64,000 nt of DNA from Paenibacillus sp. (GCA_023512345.1 JAILZT010000011.1:98725-162724), one strand, 5' to 3'. Shown: positions 44,591 through 54,026, numbered from the stretch's first letter. Notes: generated by a model from the letters alone, not told the origin. Numbers and translations: made by a program.

Positions 44591-45364
44591 TTAGATTAGT
44601 TTGTTGGCTAATTCCCTTATTTCATTCGCTATTTTGGGGTTGATCGGATATATTTCTTCTAAATAATCTAACATTTGTAGTGCTGATTCGGGAACTTTAT
44701 CATACCCCTGCATCATGCCGCCAATTCGTTGCGCAAATATAGGAAATCTTGTCTCCACCCTTCTTTCATTGCTGAACTTATCAGGATAACTATCCACTTC
44801 TGGTTCTAATAAATGCATAACCGATATTATTCCGTTCATTGCATGGCTCTCGATAAACCTTACAGCAGATAGTTTTTCCCCTCTAGCATATCTGCCAAGA
44901 CCCACATATACATTTGTAATGGCTTCATTAACTACATAGTCAATGGATGCGGATCTGAGTTCTGGAAAGTTCATAGTTGGTTCATCGCTATTATCAATCT
45001 CAAAGCTAGAATCTTTCCAAACCACCCTTCCGCCTGAATAAGGAATATCTTTCAACTCCCGCTCCTCAAAAACTGCAAATTCCCCATATATCCCATCCTC
45101 GAACATGACCTTATATCCATCCTTAGTATTTTTAAAAGAATAAGCTAAAGGGTAGGTGTCCTCCAACCAGTCTAACTGATTAATAAATCGGTCTTTAGAA
45201 CCCGGAACTACGATGACAAAGAAATCGAGATCTGAATATTCATCTAGGCGCTCAGTTTCCACCCCAACAGAACCTAAGCCTAGTAACAGTAATGCGTCCC
45301 CCTTCACTGCAAGTACTTCTCCAATTTCATTAAGCCTAGTAAGCAATAACTCTTTTCTATCCAT
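44591..45364 (-). CDS. Pol-beta superfamily nucleotidyltransferase (Lnu(B)-like architecture)
   Basis: The 257-residue protein has the nucleotidyltransferase core GLGSVGVE...YSDLDFFV (GS motif followed by DxD metal ligands). A helical C-terminal domain follows with IDYVVNEAITNVYVGLGRYARGE. The order of elements, including YGEFAVFEERELKDIPYSGG, recalls lincosamide nucleotidyltransferases of the Lnu(B) type, but similarity looks distant. It may adenylylate an antibiotic or another small molecule; resistance is not established. ATG 45364 follows GGAGG with 6-bp spacing; an upstream start (45397) has none. Confidence 0.7.
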   Translation of the reverse strand: MDRKELLLTRLNEIGEVLAVKGDALLLLGLGSVGVETERLDEYSDLDFFVIVVPGSKDRFINQLDWLEDTYPLAYSFKNTKDGYKVMFEDGIYGEFAVFEERELKDIPYSGGRVVWKDSSFEIDNSDEPTMNFPELRSASIDYVVNEAITNVYVGLGRYARGEKLSAVRFIESHAMNGIISVMHLLEPEVDSYPDKFSNERRVETRFPIFAQRIGGMMQGYDKVPESALQMLDYLEEIYPINPKIANEIRELANKLI

Positions 45365-45399
45365 ATCCAGCCTCCATTCAAATTTACATAAAATCACGA

Positions 45400-45442
45400 C
45401 AAAAAGGGCTCAGCCCCGCGTCTTTGCGAGGTTGAACCCTTA
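45400..45442 (-). terminator. Terminator of the second chemoreceptor
   Basis: A long imperfect stem AAGGGTTCAACCTCGC/GCGGGGCTGAGCCCTT is followed by TTTTTG on the minus strand. Confidence 0.82.
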
Positions 45443-45507
45443 GGTTGCATTGCCTTTTAATTACTCAAAAAAATAACATAATAAGGAATGGTCGTCAAGC
45501 TTATCCT

Positions 45508-47325
45508 CTAAGCAGACTTATAGGCTAACTCTTCAGAAGACTGACGCTCTCTGTCCTCAACAAAATCCACAATGTGAACTTCTCCCCCATCGATCGGATC
45601 CACATCATCCGCATTGATCTTGAAAACATTGATTTCCTGAAACAACTTCTGCGAAATCTCATTAATTTCTATGGCTTGGAGGGCAATATCTCGAATGGCT
45701 GTATCCTGTTGAATAGTAGAAGCATTAACTTCCTGCACTCCCGCCGCTGTCTCTTCTGCAATGGTGGCAACGGAATGAACAGACTCAGCAAGTTTGGAAT
45801 TCATGGTCTGTGCGGAATCAACCTTTTCATGGATTTGTCCAATCTGCTTACTGATTTCTTCAATGGATTGTCCAATCGCATGAAATGAAGACAGAGTCTC
45901 GGCTACTTTATGATCTTGATCATTCAGATTACTTCTTGTTTCCTGCATATAACGCTGTAACTCCTTCATACCGACCAACCATTCATTGATAATATCATTG
46001 ATATAACCGGATGACTCTTTCGTTTGATCCGATAATTGTCTTACTTCATCTGCTATAACAGAAAAGCCTTTTCCGTAAACCCCTGCCCGAGCAGCTTCAA
46101 TAGCTGCATTCAAGGACAAGATGTTGGTCTGCGATGAGATTTCCATGATGGAATGGGTGATTCTCGAAACATCTTTAGATTGCTCAGACAGCTTGTTCAA
46201 GGCCTGATATACCTTCCCTACAGATTCACGTGAATGCTCGGATACTTCCCTCAATGCCGCTACAGCCGCTGAACCTTTTTGTGTATTCAGATTTGCCTTA
46301 TTACTTGTTAGCAGCATGTCTTCAGTGTATGTCGTAATATTTTGAACTTCCCTCTCTAGTTCCTGAATCAGATTAGCACTTTGCTCAGATTGCCCGGCTT
46401 GCTGGTCTGCACCCACAGAAATTTCCTGTATGGTTCTGACGATATCCTGATTCGTATGAGCTGTAATGGATGAGGATTGTTGAAAAGAGTCAGAATAAGC
46501 TGCCAGAGAGGATGCAACAGATTGAGTTTTCTTCAGCATACCCCGCACCTGCTCTACCATATGGTCAAAGAGATGGCTTAATTGACCCAGCTCATCATTA
46601 TAGGGTGAATTGATTTGTTGCCGTAAGTCGCCTTCAGCAATTTTACGCACTGCTGCCTGCAATTTACTTACAGGTCCCAAGAAGGAACGAATGAGCATCC
46701 CGGCGATAATAAAGGTAAGGATGAAAACAAGTACAGCGGCATAAACCGCTGCCGATGTTGTCCGATCCAATAAAGTAAAGGAATGATCTTGCGCTGCTTG
46801 GGCATTATCTGCTGCGGCTCTATATAACTGCTCATTACTCTTCAGCATTTCTTGATTCATAACCTGTGCTTTCGTATGTAAGTTATCCATTTGTTCCAAT
46901 ATAGCCATCGGGTCCAAATCTTCGTTTGTTAGGGTGTTGGTTAACTCATCTACATAACGCGTATATTCACCTACCTGAGTCTTCAAAAGCTCAAGTTCCC
47001 CATAGGCAGAGGAGTTTTTTTCAAATTGTACCTTGGACAGCTCGTCCATCAACGTTTGTTGTTTTTCCTTAAATGGGCTGACGAACTCCAGATCACTGGA
47101 ACTGGCAAGAGAGTTCTCCACACCATTCAGTTCTTGCAGCAATTGAGTGATTTTTGAGACTGTTATTCTTTTTTCCATCTCTGTTTTTTGCGTCTCCATT
47201 GAACTTTCGACCTGATTAATCTGAAGTCCTTGATAGAGAGCCACAACTAGAAAAATGAGTGTAACGGCAGAAAAACTTAAAATTAGTTTCCACTTCATGG
47301 AAAGGTGCAAGCGACTTCCTTTCAA
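45508..47325 (-). CDS. Methyl-accepting chemotaxis protein (helical sensor)
   Basis: The 605-residue receptor has TM1 (about 12-30), a predicted helical-bundle extracellular domain (about 35-185), TM2 (about 188-213), HAMP with [25 protein letters not shown], and a signalling domain with tip [34 protein letters not shown]. The tip is slightly unusual (NILSLN rather than NLLALN). The ligand is unknown. The start is TTG 47325 with GGAGG 9 bp upstream. It is probably transcribed alone, bounded by its own terminator and by the comJ terminator upstream. Confidence 0.9.
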   Translation of the reverse strand: MKGSRLHLSMKWKLILSFSAVTLIFLVVALYQGLQINQVESSMETQKTEMEKRITVSKITQLLQELNGVENSLASSSDLEFVSPFKEKQQTLMDELSKVQFEKNSSAYGELELLKTQVGEYTRYVDELTNTLTNEDLDPMAILEQMDNLHTKAQVMNQEMLKSNEQLYRAAADNAQAAQDHSFTLLDRTTSAAVYAAVLVFILTFIIAGMLIRSFLGPVSKLQAAVRKIAEGDLRQQINSPYNDELGQLSHLFDHMVEQVRGMLKKTQSVASSLAAYSDSFQQSSSITAHTNQDIVRTIQEISVGADQQAGQSEQSANLIQELEREVQNITTYTEDMLLTSNKANLNTQKGSAAVAALREVSEHSRESVGKVYQALNKLSEQSKDVSRITHSIMEISSQTNILSLNAAIEAARAGVYGKGFSVIADEVRQLSDQTKESSGYINDIINEWLVGMKELQRYMQETRSNLNDQDHKVAETLSSFHAIGQSIEEISKQIGQIHEKVDSAQTMNSKLAESVHSVATIAEETAAGVQEVNASTIQQDTAIRDIALQAIEINEISQKLFQEINVFKINADDVDPIDGGEVHIVDFVEDRERQSSEELAYKSA

Positions 47326-47433
47326 CTGTATCAGCCTCCATATTATGTATCAAAGCAAATTTCTACCCTGATTATAGAAGACTGATATTAATGGATTTAC
47401 ACACTTTTGTATCAGAAACGTAAATCATCATCA

Positions 47434-47481
47434 AAAAGAACCGGCTGCGCAGTCCTTTTATGGACGGCACCCGGTTCTCGC
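47434..47481 (-). terminator. Terminator downstream of comJ
   Basis: GAACCGG/CCGGTTC outer stem with GTCC/GGAC inner pairing and a T run (TTCTTTTTG) on the minus strand. Confidence 0.82.
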
Positions 47482-47521
47482 AGAATTGGAAGGATACATT
47501 ATATTGTGGATCTTATAAAAA

Positions 47522-48007
47522 TCACTGGGAGCCTTCAGCAAGCAAATGCCCCTCGATCCCGCCCCACTCGTCGTTCATCAGGAACCTGGCCTGCACTTTT
47601 TCTTCCACAGGAACAAACGTCAGTCTGTAATACACTTCTCTCTCTTCGCCTATCTCGAAATACAATGCATAGCTCCTCTTATCCAAGGGGAGTTCGATGG
47701 GAAAGCTTTTTTGAACCGAAAGAATCTCCAGCTTTTCAGTCTCCAGTACGTCAAAGGGCACCACCAATCTCCGCTGTGCCAGCACATCTGCCTGAAATTG
47801 ATCGGTTAAGCCAAGTTTCACATAAACTCCGAAGGTATCTTCCTGCAAGGGATCAAGTGTAATGTATCCGGGGTGAATAATCACTCCCTGCGCCACATTA
47901 ATATCCCCCCACTGACAAAAGTCCTCGTTGAAATCTCGGGAGCGAATCTGAAGCTGGTGATGAGATAAAGTGATGTTAACTTCTTGGGTAACCGATGCTG
48001 GGTTCAT
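47522..48007 (-). CDS. comJ: ComJ-family (competence/nuclease-inhibitor) protein
   Basis: The 161-residue protein is collinear with B. subtilis ComJ: ITLSHHQLQIRSRDF corresponds to SISYHQFTVFQ, then VVPFDVLETEKLEILSVQKSFPIELPKG-like segments match. ComJ inhibits the competence nuclease NucA. No nucA is visible here, so the partner is distant or the role has diverged. It is longer than ComJ (about 130 residues). It lies 37 bp after the amino-acid permease on the same strand with a GGGGAGG site, so the two may be cotranscribed. Confidence 0.68.
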   Translation of the reverse strand: MNPASVTQEVNITLSHHQLQIRSRDFNEDFCQWGDINVAQGVIIHPGYITLDPLQEDTFGVYVKLGLTDQFQADVLAQRRLVVPFDVLETEKLEILSVQKSFPIELPLDKRSYALYFEIGEEREVYYRLTFVPVEEKVQARFLMNDEWGGIEGHLLAEGSQ

Positions 48008-48044
48008 TAGTAAAAGCTCCTCCCCGTTTCGCCTGCTTATTAGT

Positions 48045-49352
48045 CTAATTTAATCTTTTCTTATTCATATAAAAATAAATGGGCAGACCTACGAGCGTGA
48101 TACCAATTCCAACAAAGGAGCGAACCGGATCACTGATGATCGTGCTAATAAGAATATACAGGCCGCCAACGACCCCGATGATAGGTGTGATTGGATATAA
48201 CGGCACTCTGTAACGTCCTTTTTCGACCGGCATTTTCCTTCTGAGAATAAAGACACCAAAGACTCCCATCGTGAAGAAAATCCATAAAACGAACACAAGC
48301 AAATCCGTTAGCGTATTGAACGTTCCAGAGAAAATATAGATGATGGCCAACACGCTTTGAAAAATCAAGGCATTAGCAGGCGTCTGGAATTTGGGATGTA
48401 TTTTACTCAGCGTTTGTGAAAAAGGAATTTGCCCCTTCTCACCCATCGCTTGAGGTACCCGGGCCGCTGTCATTAAATAGCCGTTGAGCGCACCCAAGAC
48501 TGAAACAATAATACCCGCAGTAATAAATGCACCTCCACCGTTGCCGAATAGTGCTTCCGCTGCATCTGCACCCGGAGTTTTGGAAGAGATAATCGCATCA
48601 TAAGGCAGTACCTGAAAGATAGCTATATTAAAAAGGACATAAACCACAATAACAAACACAACACCTATGGAAATTACCTTCGGCAATGTTTTAGCAGGAT
48701 CCTTCATTTCCCCCGCCATATTGGTTACACCGATCCAGCCATCATAAGCCCAAAGTGTGCCCAAAATCGCAACACCAAAGCCTGCACCTGACACCGGCGT
48801 ATGAATCCCACTAAAGCCCGGAGCTATATCCGAAAGCAGGCCAATCGCGACGATCCCCACTACCGGAATTAGCTTGCCAACAGTAGCTATTGTCTGAATA
48901 ACACCCCCACATTTTGTTGAGATTGCATTCATAGTTAAAATAAAGAGCAGGATTCCCACAGCGAGCAATTTTTGCTGCAAATCATTCATAGGCAGGAAAA
49001 AACTCGAATACGTAGCAAAGGCAATGGCCAATGCAGCAACAGAAGCCGGGTAGGAGATAACAGCTTGTACCCATCCCAATAAATACCCGTAAACACCACC
49101 ATATAATTCACCTAGGTAGGTATATAAACCACCCGATTTAGGAATGGCTGCTGCTATTTCAGCTACCGACAATGCCGAAGCAAGCGTAATGATACCGCCA
49201 ACCACCCAGGCAAGAATACTCATCGTAGGTGTGCCAGCATTGCTTAAGACGATACCCGGCTTTAAAAATATCCCCGATCCGATGATCATCCCCACTACGA
49301 TTGCCATAGCTTCAATAAAGGTAATAGACTTTTTTAGTGACTTGTTTTGCAT
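48045..49352 (-). CDS. Amino-acid permease, APC superfamily (SteT-like exchanger)
   Basis: The 435-residue carrier has 12 hydrophobic segments and the APC signature MIIGSGIFLKPG in TM1, SGGLYTYLGELYG after TM2 and LWAYDGWIGVTNMAGEM in TM6. It resembles the LAT-type serine/threonine exchanger SteT of B. subtilis. Substrate is probably a neutral amino acid. ATG 49352 lacks a strong close ribosome site. Confidence 0.85.
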   Translation of the reverse strand: MQNKSLKKSITFIEAMAIVVGMIIGSGIFLKPGIVLSNAGTPTMSILAWVVGGIITLASALSVAEIAAAIPKSGGLYTYLGELYGGVYGYLLGWVQAVISYPASVAALAIAFATYSSFFLPMNDLQQKLLAVGILLFILTMNAISTKCGGVIQTIATVGKLIPVVGIVAIGLLSDIAPGFSGIHTPVSGAGFGVAILGTLWAYDGWIGVTNMAGEMKDPAKTLPKVISIGVVFVIVVYVLFNIAIFQVLPYDAIISSKTPGADAAEALFGNGGGAFITAGIIVSVLGALNGYLMTAARVPQAMGEKGQIPFSQTLSKIHPKFQTPANALIFQSVLAIIYIFSGTFNTLTDLLVFVLWIFFTMGVFGVFILRRKMPVEKGRYRVPLYPITPIIGVVGGLYILISTIISDPVRSFVGIGITLVGLPIYFYMNKKRLN

Positions 49353-49459
49353 AAATAATCAAAAACCCTTCCTCTTTATAAGTTTCGCGTACTGAGCGGT
49401 AAAGCATGGCTAATTATAATTTACAAGCCTTCTTTATTTCAATAGCTTTGTGAAAAAAA

Positions 49460-49490
49460 GAACAAAAAACGCTTGGGAGCCCAAGCGCAA
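49460..49490 (-). terminator. Terminator of the nitronate monooxygenase gene
   Basis: CGCTTGG-gagc-CCAAGCG (49470-49487) with TTTTTTG following on the minus strand. Confidence 0.85.
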
Positions 49491-49547
49491 TGATTATAAC
49501 CGATATGTTTATTTTTCTAAAACCCTGTATACGATTTGAGAAGATCC

Positions 49548-50510
49548 TTAAGCTGGGCTCATAGCCCCTTGATATTCATTCATTAATTTGTCCATAATCT
49601 GCTGTACAGATAAAATCTCTTTAATTTCATGGACTCTGGACCCGGCAAATACCAGCCCGTTCTGAACATCTCCTCTAAGCGAGGTTAGAAGTGATTCCAT
49701 GGTGCAGAAGCGATAAGAGCAAACCTTTAGACAATCATGACATTTAGCAATTTTCACTTTGCCATCATCACTAATCAGATCTGTGAATTCATTTCGAATA
49801 GCTCTTCCTTCCAGACCCACCGTAGACTTGATCAAGACAGTATCGCCTTGCTGAGCATCTACATACTTTTGTTTGAAGGCCAGCGGAGCATCACATTCAT
49901 GGCTCGCCACAAATCGAGTACCCATTTGAACACCGGATGCACCGATGCGAAGCGCTTTTGCAATATCATCCCCTGTTAAAATACCACCCGCAGCAATCAC
50001 CGGAATGGAAACGGCTTCTACTACTTCAGGAAGGATATCAAACATAGATCTGTCTGTCCCTAAATGTCCCCCAGCTTCAAAACCCTCTACTACAACCGCA
50101 GAGGCTCCCAGTCTTTCAGAGATTCTAGCTAGTTTGGCGGATGAAACAATGGACACCACTGGTGTGTTATATTCTTTGCCCCAAGCATAAATATCTCTAG
50201 AAATTCCGGCCCCGGATATAATAAAGTCTACCTTTTCTTCTAAAGCAGCCTTCATTTTATCAGCGAAATCCTTCATTGCGAATAACACATTTACTCCGAT
50301 ATATCCAATCCCTTGGGAGAGTTCTCTTGTTTTACGAATATGCATTCTAAGTTCATCAGTAGTGATACCTGTACCGGAAATGGTACCGATCCCGCCTGCC
50401 TTGGCTACAGCGGCAGCTAGTCCGCTTAAGGATATGCCTACACCCATTCCACCTTGAATAACAGGAACCTGGGATTTAATATGCCCGAATTGGATTGTTG
50501 GAAGTTTCAA
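49548..50510 (-). CDS. Nitronate monooxygenase-like flavoprotein with a four-cysteine cluster
   Basis: The 320-residue FMN TIM-barrel of the 2-nitropropane dioxygenase/FabK group has PVIQGGMGVGIS, EGFEAGGHLG, IPVIAAGGI and GASGVQMGTRF. Unlike simple nitronate monooxygenases it has KCHDCLKVCSYRFC (C-x2-C-x3-C-x4-C) near residue 255, a potential iron-sulfur or metal site. It could be a nitronate oxidase or an enoyl-ACP reductase-like enzyme. The start is TTG 50510 with GAGGTG upstream. The 321-bp gap to the next gene (50511-50831) shows no gene. Confidence 0.82.
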   Translation of the reverse strand: MKLPTIQFGHIKSQVPVIQGGMGVGISLSGLAAAVAKAGGIGTISGTGITTDELRMHIRKTRELSQGIGYIGVNVLFAMKDFADKMKAALEEKVDFIISGAGISRDIYAWGKEYNTPVVSIVSSAKLARISERLGASAVVVEGFEAGGHLGTDRSMFDILPEVVEAVSIPVIAAGGILTGDDIAKALRIGASGVQMGTRFVASHECDAPLAFKQKYVDAQQGDTVLIKSTVGLEGRAIRNEFTDLISDDGKVKIAKCHDCLKVCSYRFCTMESLLTSLRGDVQNGLVFAGSRVHEIKEILSVQQIMDKLMNEYQGAMSPA

Positions 50511-50831
50511 TTAAGCACCTCTTTCACTATTTGTAAATCATTATTAAACTCCGAGGGAGTAACAGCTATAAAGGTATCATAGATAAATGATTGCCGATGT
50601 GACTGAGCGCATGCCAAAACTATGTTAAATGTCATCTACAGCCACGTTTTTCATCCAAATCATCTTATCTGTCATTCTTAATAATTGGTTAAATATTGAG
50701 ATAATATACGTTATGTAAAATAAGCAACTGAGATGTTTTTTTGAGAGGCTTTTCCACTTAACACGCCTTTGATCCCTAACAAATATTCCTTTGCTACAAT
50801 TAGGAAAATAGGAGTTTTGGGAGGGATATCC

Positions 50832-51989
50832 ATGCGTCTTGCCATATTTACAGACACGTTTCTTCCGCAAACGAACGGTGTTGCCCGCACTCTTTACCGA
50901 TTAACTGAATATTTGAATCAGCGCAGTATTGAGCACCTGCTGTTCACACCAAAATCAGCCCCGGAAGGAACCTACGCCGATCCGATCCGCCCTATTGCCA
51001 GTATTCCCTTTTTTATGTACCCCGAGTGCAGGCTTGCATTACCTAATATGTCTTCGATTCGGAGTGAATTGAACGCTTTCCAACCTGATTTGCTGCATAT
51101 GGCTACCCCTTTTAATATTGGGCTTTGCGGCCTACGCTATGCTCACAAGCAGGGTCTCCCCCATGTTGCTTCCTACCACACTCATTTTGATCGTTATCTA
51201 GATTATTACCGGATGAAAAAAATCGTCCCGCTGTACTGGAAGTACATGAATTGGTTCCATCGCTCCTGTGATGCTACTTTTGCCCCTTCTCATGAAACGT
51301 TGGACACTCTGCATCACCAAGGATTTGATCGTCTGAGACTCTGGTCCAGAGGCATAGATTGTCAGTTGTATACACCTCAGAAACGCAGTAATGAAGTACG
51401 TGAACGCTACGGAATAACCGCGCCTCTATTACTGCTGTACGTAGGTCGAATCGCTCCTGAAAAGGATATCTCAACCCTCGAACTTGCTATGCAGAAACTT
51501 CCCGAATCCATGCATTCCCAAGTACATTGGCTAGTCGTTGGAGACGGTCCACTTGCATCCGATCTTAGAGCGAAAGTTCCACGCAATGTAACCTTTACCG
51601 GGTACAAACATGGCGAGGAACTTGCACAGTTATATGCATCGGCAGATTTATTCGTATTTCCTTCCAGTACGGAAACGTTCGGAAATGTTGTCCTGGAGGC
51701 TATGGCCTCGGGGCTGCCCGTAATCGCTGCTGATGCAGGAGGTGTAACGGACTTAGTCGCCTCCGGTCGTACCGGTATTTTGGTCAAACCCCGCTGTGCG
51801 GATGCTATTGTTCGCGAGATTTTGATGTGGATGAATCGACGGGAGAAGTTGACCGAGATGGGAATTGAAGGCCGGAGGCTCGCGTTAATCCGCTCTTGGG
51901 AGAGTATTTTTGACGGACTCATAAGTGATTATGAAGAAATTATCGATATCAAGCGTACCCGGAGGATTGCGAGGATTTTCACCGCTTAG
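50832..51989 (+). CDS. GT4 glycosyltransferase (MgtA/PimB-like)
   Basis: The 385-residue GT-B fold enzyme has an N-terminal acceptor domain (FTDTFLPQTNGVARTL, SYHTHFDRYLDYY) and a C-terminal nucleotide-sugar domain (VGRIAPEKDI, VGDGPLASDLR, FPSSTETFGNVVLEAMASGLP with the EX7E motif). It resembles GDP-mannose- or UDP-sugar-dependent lipid glycosyltransferases such as MgtA. It may glycosylate diacylglycerol or another envelope lipid. ATG 50832 with GGGAGGG is chosen over an upstream ATG at 50769. An extended -10 (TGCTACAAT, 50792-50800) lies 32 bp before the start. Confidence 0.87.
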   Translation: MRLAIFTDTFLPQTNGVARTLYRLTEYLNQRSIEHLLFTPKSAPEGTYADPIRPIASIPFFMYPECRLALPNMSSIRSELNAFQPDLLHMATPFNIGLCGLRYAHKQGLPHVASYHTHFDRYLDYYRMKKIVPLYWKYMNWFHRSCDATFAPSHETLDTLHHQGFDRLRLWSRGIDCQLYTPQKRSNEVRERYGITAPLLLLYVGRIAPEKDISTLELAMQKLPESMHSQVHWLVVGDGPLASDLRAKVPRNVTFTGYKHGEELAQLYASADLFVFPSSTETFGNVVLEAMASGLPVIAADAGGVTDLVASGRTGILVKPRCADAIVREILMWMNRREKLTEMGIEGRRLALIRSWESIFDGLISDYEEIIDIKRTRRIARIFTA

Positions 51990-52134
51990 GCTTCCCTGAA
52001 TATTTGTTGTTAAATAGAGTCACACTAGTCTTCGTTATAGAGTCTGATTCCCATTATGTGTGGTTAAATGTTACAATTTTAATATAAATCATTGTAGGGT
52101 GGTTTATAAATTTAACAACTGAGGAGTGTAGTAT

Positions 52135-52563
52135 ATGTCACTTGATGTTTATCTGAATTTTAATGGGAATGCTCGTGAAGCCGTGGAATTCTACGCAGAA
52201 GTTTTCGAAACCGAAGCACCAACCATTATGACTTTTGGTGAATCCCCGCAAAATCCGGATTACCCTCTTCCCGAAGAAGCAAAGGATTTAGTCATGCACT
52301 CTCAGCTAATCATTAAGGGGAGCAGAGTCATGTTTTCTGATGTATTCCCCGGTATGGCTTTTACTGCTGGAAATAACATCACCCTTGTTGTCGTTAGCAA
52401 AGATGAGGATGAAATTAGATCTATATTTAACAAGCTAAAAGAAGGCGGATCTGTAGGCATGGAGCTTCAAGAAACCTTCTGGAGCAAATGTTACGGCATG
52501 TTAACCGACAAACTAGGTATTGGATGGCAATTAAGCTACGACAATGGAGAAATGGCTATGTAG
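52135..52563 (+). CDS. VOC-fold protein, PhnB/YjdN-like
   Basis: The 142-residue protein has the PhnB pattern: VYLNFNGNAREAVEFYAEVF at the N-terminus and FWSKCYGMLTDKLGIGWQLSY near the C-terminus. It is a member of the glyoxalase/bleomycin-resistance superfamily with unknown substrate. A GAGGAG site precedes ATG 52135, and a terminator follows. Confidence 0.88.
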   Translation: MSLDVYLNFNGNAREAVEFYAEVFETEAPTIMTFGESPQNPDYPLPEEAKDLVMHSQLIIKGSRVMFSDVFPGMAFTAGNNITLVVVSKDEDEIRSIFNKLKEGGSVGMELQETFWSKCYGMLTDKLGIGWQLSYDNGEMAM

Positions 52564-52585
52564 CTTTTAGTATTTTCAATGAGCA

Positions 52586-52647
52586 AAAAACCTCTTCTTT
52601 AGAAATGGATGGTCTTACTTCCATACCAAAGAGAGGTTTCTTTTTTG
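52586..52647 (+). terminator. Terminator of the PhnB-like gene
   Basis: AAACCTCT pairs with AGAGGTTT around a partly paired interior, followed by CTTTTTTG. Confidence 0.8.
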
Positions 52648-52709
52648 TTTGTCAGAAAAGATTTTAGGAATGGATTGCCGCTGAACCAACTATTTCCACT
52701 TCACACCTC

Positions 52710-52894
52710 TATACGGACTGTAAAGCCGCTATTAAGTCTTAAAGGGTTATACGAATTATTATGCGGACTCAGAAGACGCTATTCTATCAGAAACATCCTT
52801 TTTTGGGAAGAAAACTGCTCAATAACGTCCCTGGTGTCCGTATAAATTCCTAATCGTCCGGTTTTGCTCAAATAAGGTCTTCTCTGTCCGTATA
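52710..52894. repeat. Four-unit repeat cluster with inverted halves (family C)
   Basis: Four 24-bp units begin TATACGGAC and end GACGCTATT or a close variant. Units 1 and 2 (52710-52733, 52760-52783) face right, and units 3 and 4 (52821-52844, 52871-52894) face left. Start spacings are 50, 61 and 50 bp, so the whole 185 bp is symmetrical. The 406-bp gap 52564-52969 contains this and the PhnB terminator, and no gene. Confidence 0.85.
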
Positions 52895-52969
52895 TCAATG
52901 TGTACTCTCTTGAGGTTCATGCAAGTCTATAGGCCAATCCTAATTTGGAGATAGTGCTTCCTCTCGGTT

Positions 52970-53431
52970 CTAAGCAGAAACAGATGGCGTGACTTTTATA
53001 AAGATAAATCTTGTCAACGGACCCACCAATAATAATTGAAGAGGCAAGGCACAAATAAAGTTTTTGCCTACTGCAGATAAATAAGCCATGGGCAGATCAG
53101 CTGTAAAGCCAACATGGATAACGGCACCGTAGAAAGACATGAATAGCACCATTCCAGTTACCATTAAAGAGGATATCAGTAATATTTTTTTATACATAGG
53201 ATCCGTGTCCTTTACCAGTCTATGAGCAATTCCTTTGGCGATCTTACCCACAATAAATACATCTAATATCAGAGCAATTATAAACGCCGGCAAGTAGCCG
53301 ATGGCAACATTCTTAAAGAGTGAGCTCGACAATCCTTCCAATAAAATCATATTGTAAATACTCATCCCCAACACCATTAAAGCACACATAATCGTTGTAA
53401 ATATTAAAGCTTCTTTCTTGTTGTTTCCCAT
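52970..53431 (-). CDS. DUF2798-family membrane protein
   Basis: The 153-residue protein has four hydrophobic segments arranged as two similar halves (MVLGMSIYNMILLEG and MVLFMSFYGAVIHVG occupy equal positions), as in DUF2798 duplicates. Function is unknown. AAGGGAG precedes ATG 53431. It is divergent from the MarR regulator and shares with it a palindromic operator that contains both -35 elements, so it is the likely MarR target. Confidence 0.78.
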   Translation of the reverse strand: MGNNKKEALIFTTIMCALMVLGMSIYNMILLEGLSSSLFKNVAIGYLPAFIIALILDVFIVGKIAKGIAHRLVKDTDPMYKKILLISSLMVTGMVLFMSFYGAVIHVGFTADLPMAYLSAVGKNFICALPLQLLLVGPLTRFIFIKVTPSVSA

Positions 53432-53470
53432 TTTGTTACTCCCTTATCTTCAGTATTGTCCACTCGGTTT

Positions 53471-53532
53471 ACAATAACACGTCTCCACATTTGCGTCAAC
53501 CGGGTTGACAATTATCGCAAAATCCCTATACT
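53471..53532. promoter_or_regulatory. Divergent overlapping promoters with MarR operator
   Basis: The perfect palindrome GTCAACCGGGTTGAC (53495-53509) holds both -35 boxes. Rightward: TTGACA (53505-53510), 16 bp, TATACT (53527-53532). Leftward: TTGACG (53494-53499 on +), 17 bp, TATTGT (53471-53476 on +). One bound MarR dimer would silence both genes. Confidence 0.8.
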
Positions 53533-53577
53533 AACTATATAAATCGCGTTATCATCCCTGCTACTCCGGAGGTTCGA

Positions 53578-54000
53578 ATGAATAACTACCTACAGGAAAT
53601 GAATCTGATTGATTTACTTAGCGAAAAGCATTTAACTTTGCGTAAAAAAGTAATCGACTCGATATCGGACGATTTGAACAAAACCGAAACCCATATCTTG
53701 GCTATACTCGAGTTTCATCAAAGATTATCCATTTCTGAAATCAGTAGAATCCTTAACCTCACTCGGCAGGGAACACATAAAAGTATTCAAGGTCTGTTAT
53801 CTAGTGGTTATGTACAGGGTGTCGATGTTGAAAATAATTATCGGGACAAGCATATCGCCCTTACCTCAAAGGGTCTAGAGGCTAATAAAAATATGATGGT
53901 TATAAAAAAACAATTCGAACAGCAGATTATCAATAAGCTTGGGGAAGCTAACGTGGAGCTTATGAAAGCGCTGTTGATCGAGAACTGGCTGGAGGATTAA
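53578..54000 (+). CDS. MarR-family transcriptional regulator
   Basis: The 140-residue winged helix-turn-helix protein has a recognition region LSISEISRILNLTRQGTHKSIQGLLSSGYV and a wing VENNYRDKHIALTSKG. It probably represses itself and the divergent DUF2798 gene through the shared palindrome. GGAGG precedes ATG 53578. Confidence 0.88.
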   Translation: MNNYLQEMNLIDLLSEKHLTLRKKVIDSISDDLNKTETHILAILEFHQRLSISEISRILNLTRQGTHKSIQGLLSSGYVQGVDVENNYRDKHIALTSKGLEANKNMMVIKKQFEQQIINKLGEANVELMKALLIENWLED

Positions 54001-54026
54001 ATTCAACATTAATAGTATTCAAAACT

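Noticed and set aside
47407..47862. A 151-residue plus-strand frame
   Set aside because: It is antisense to comJ and its terminator, with biased Arg/Ser/Pro composition typical of a shadow frame.
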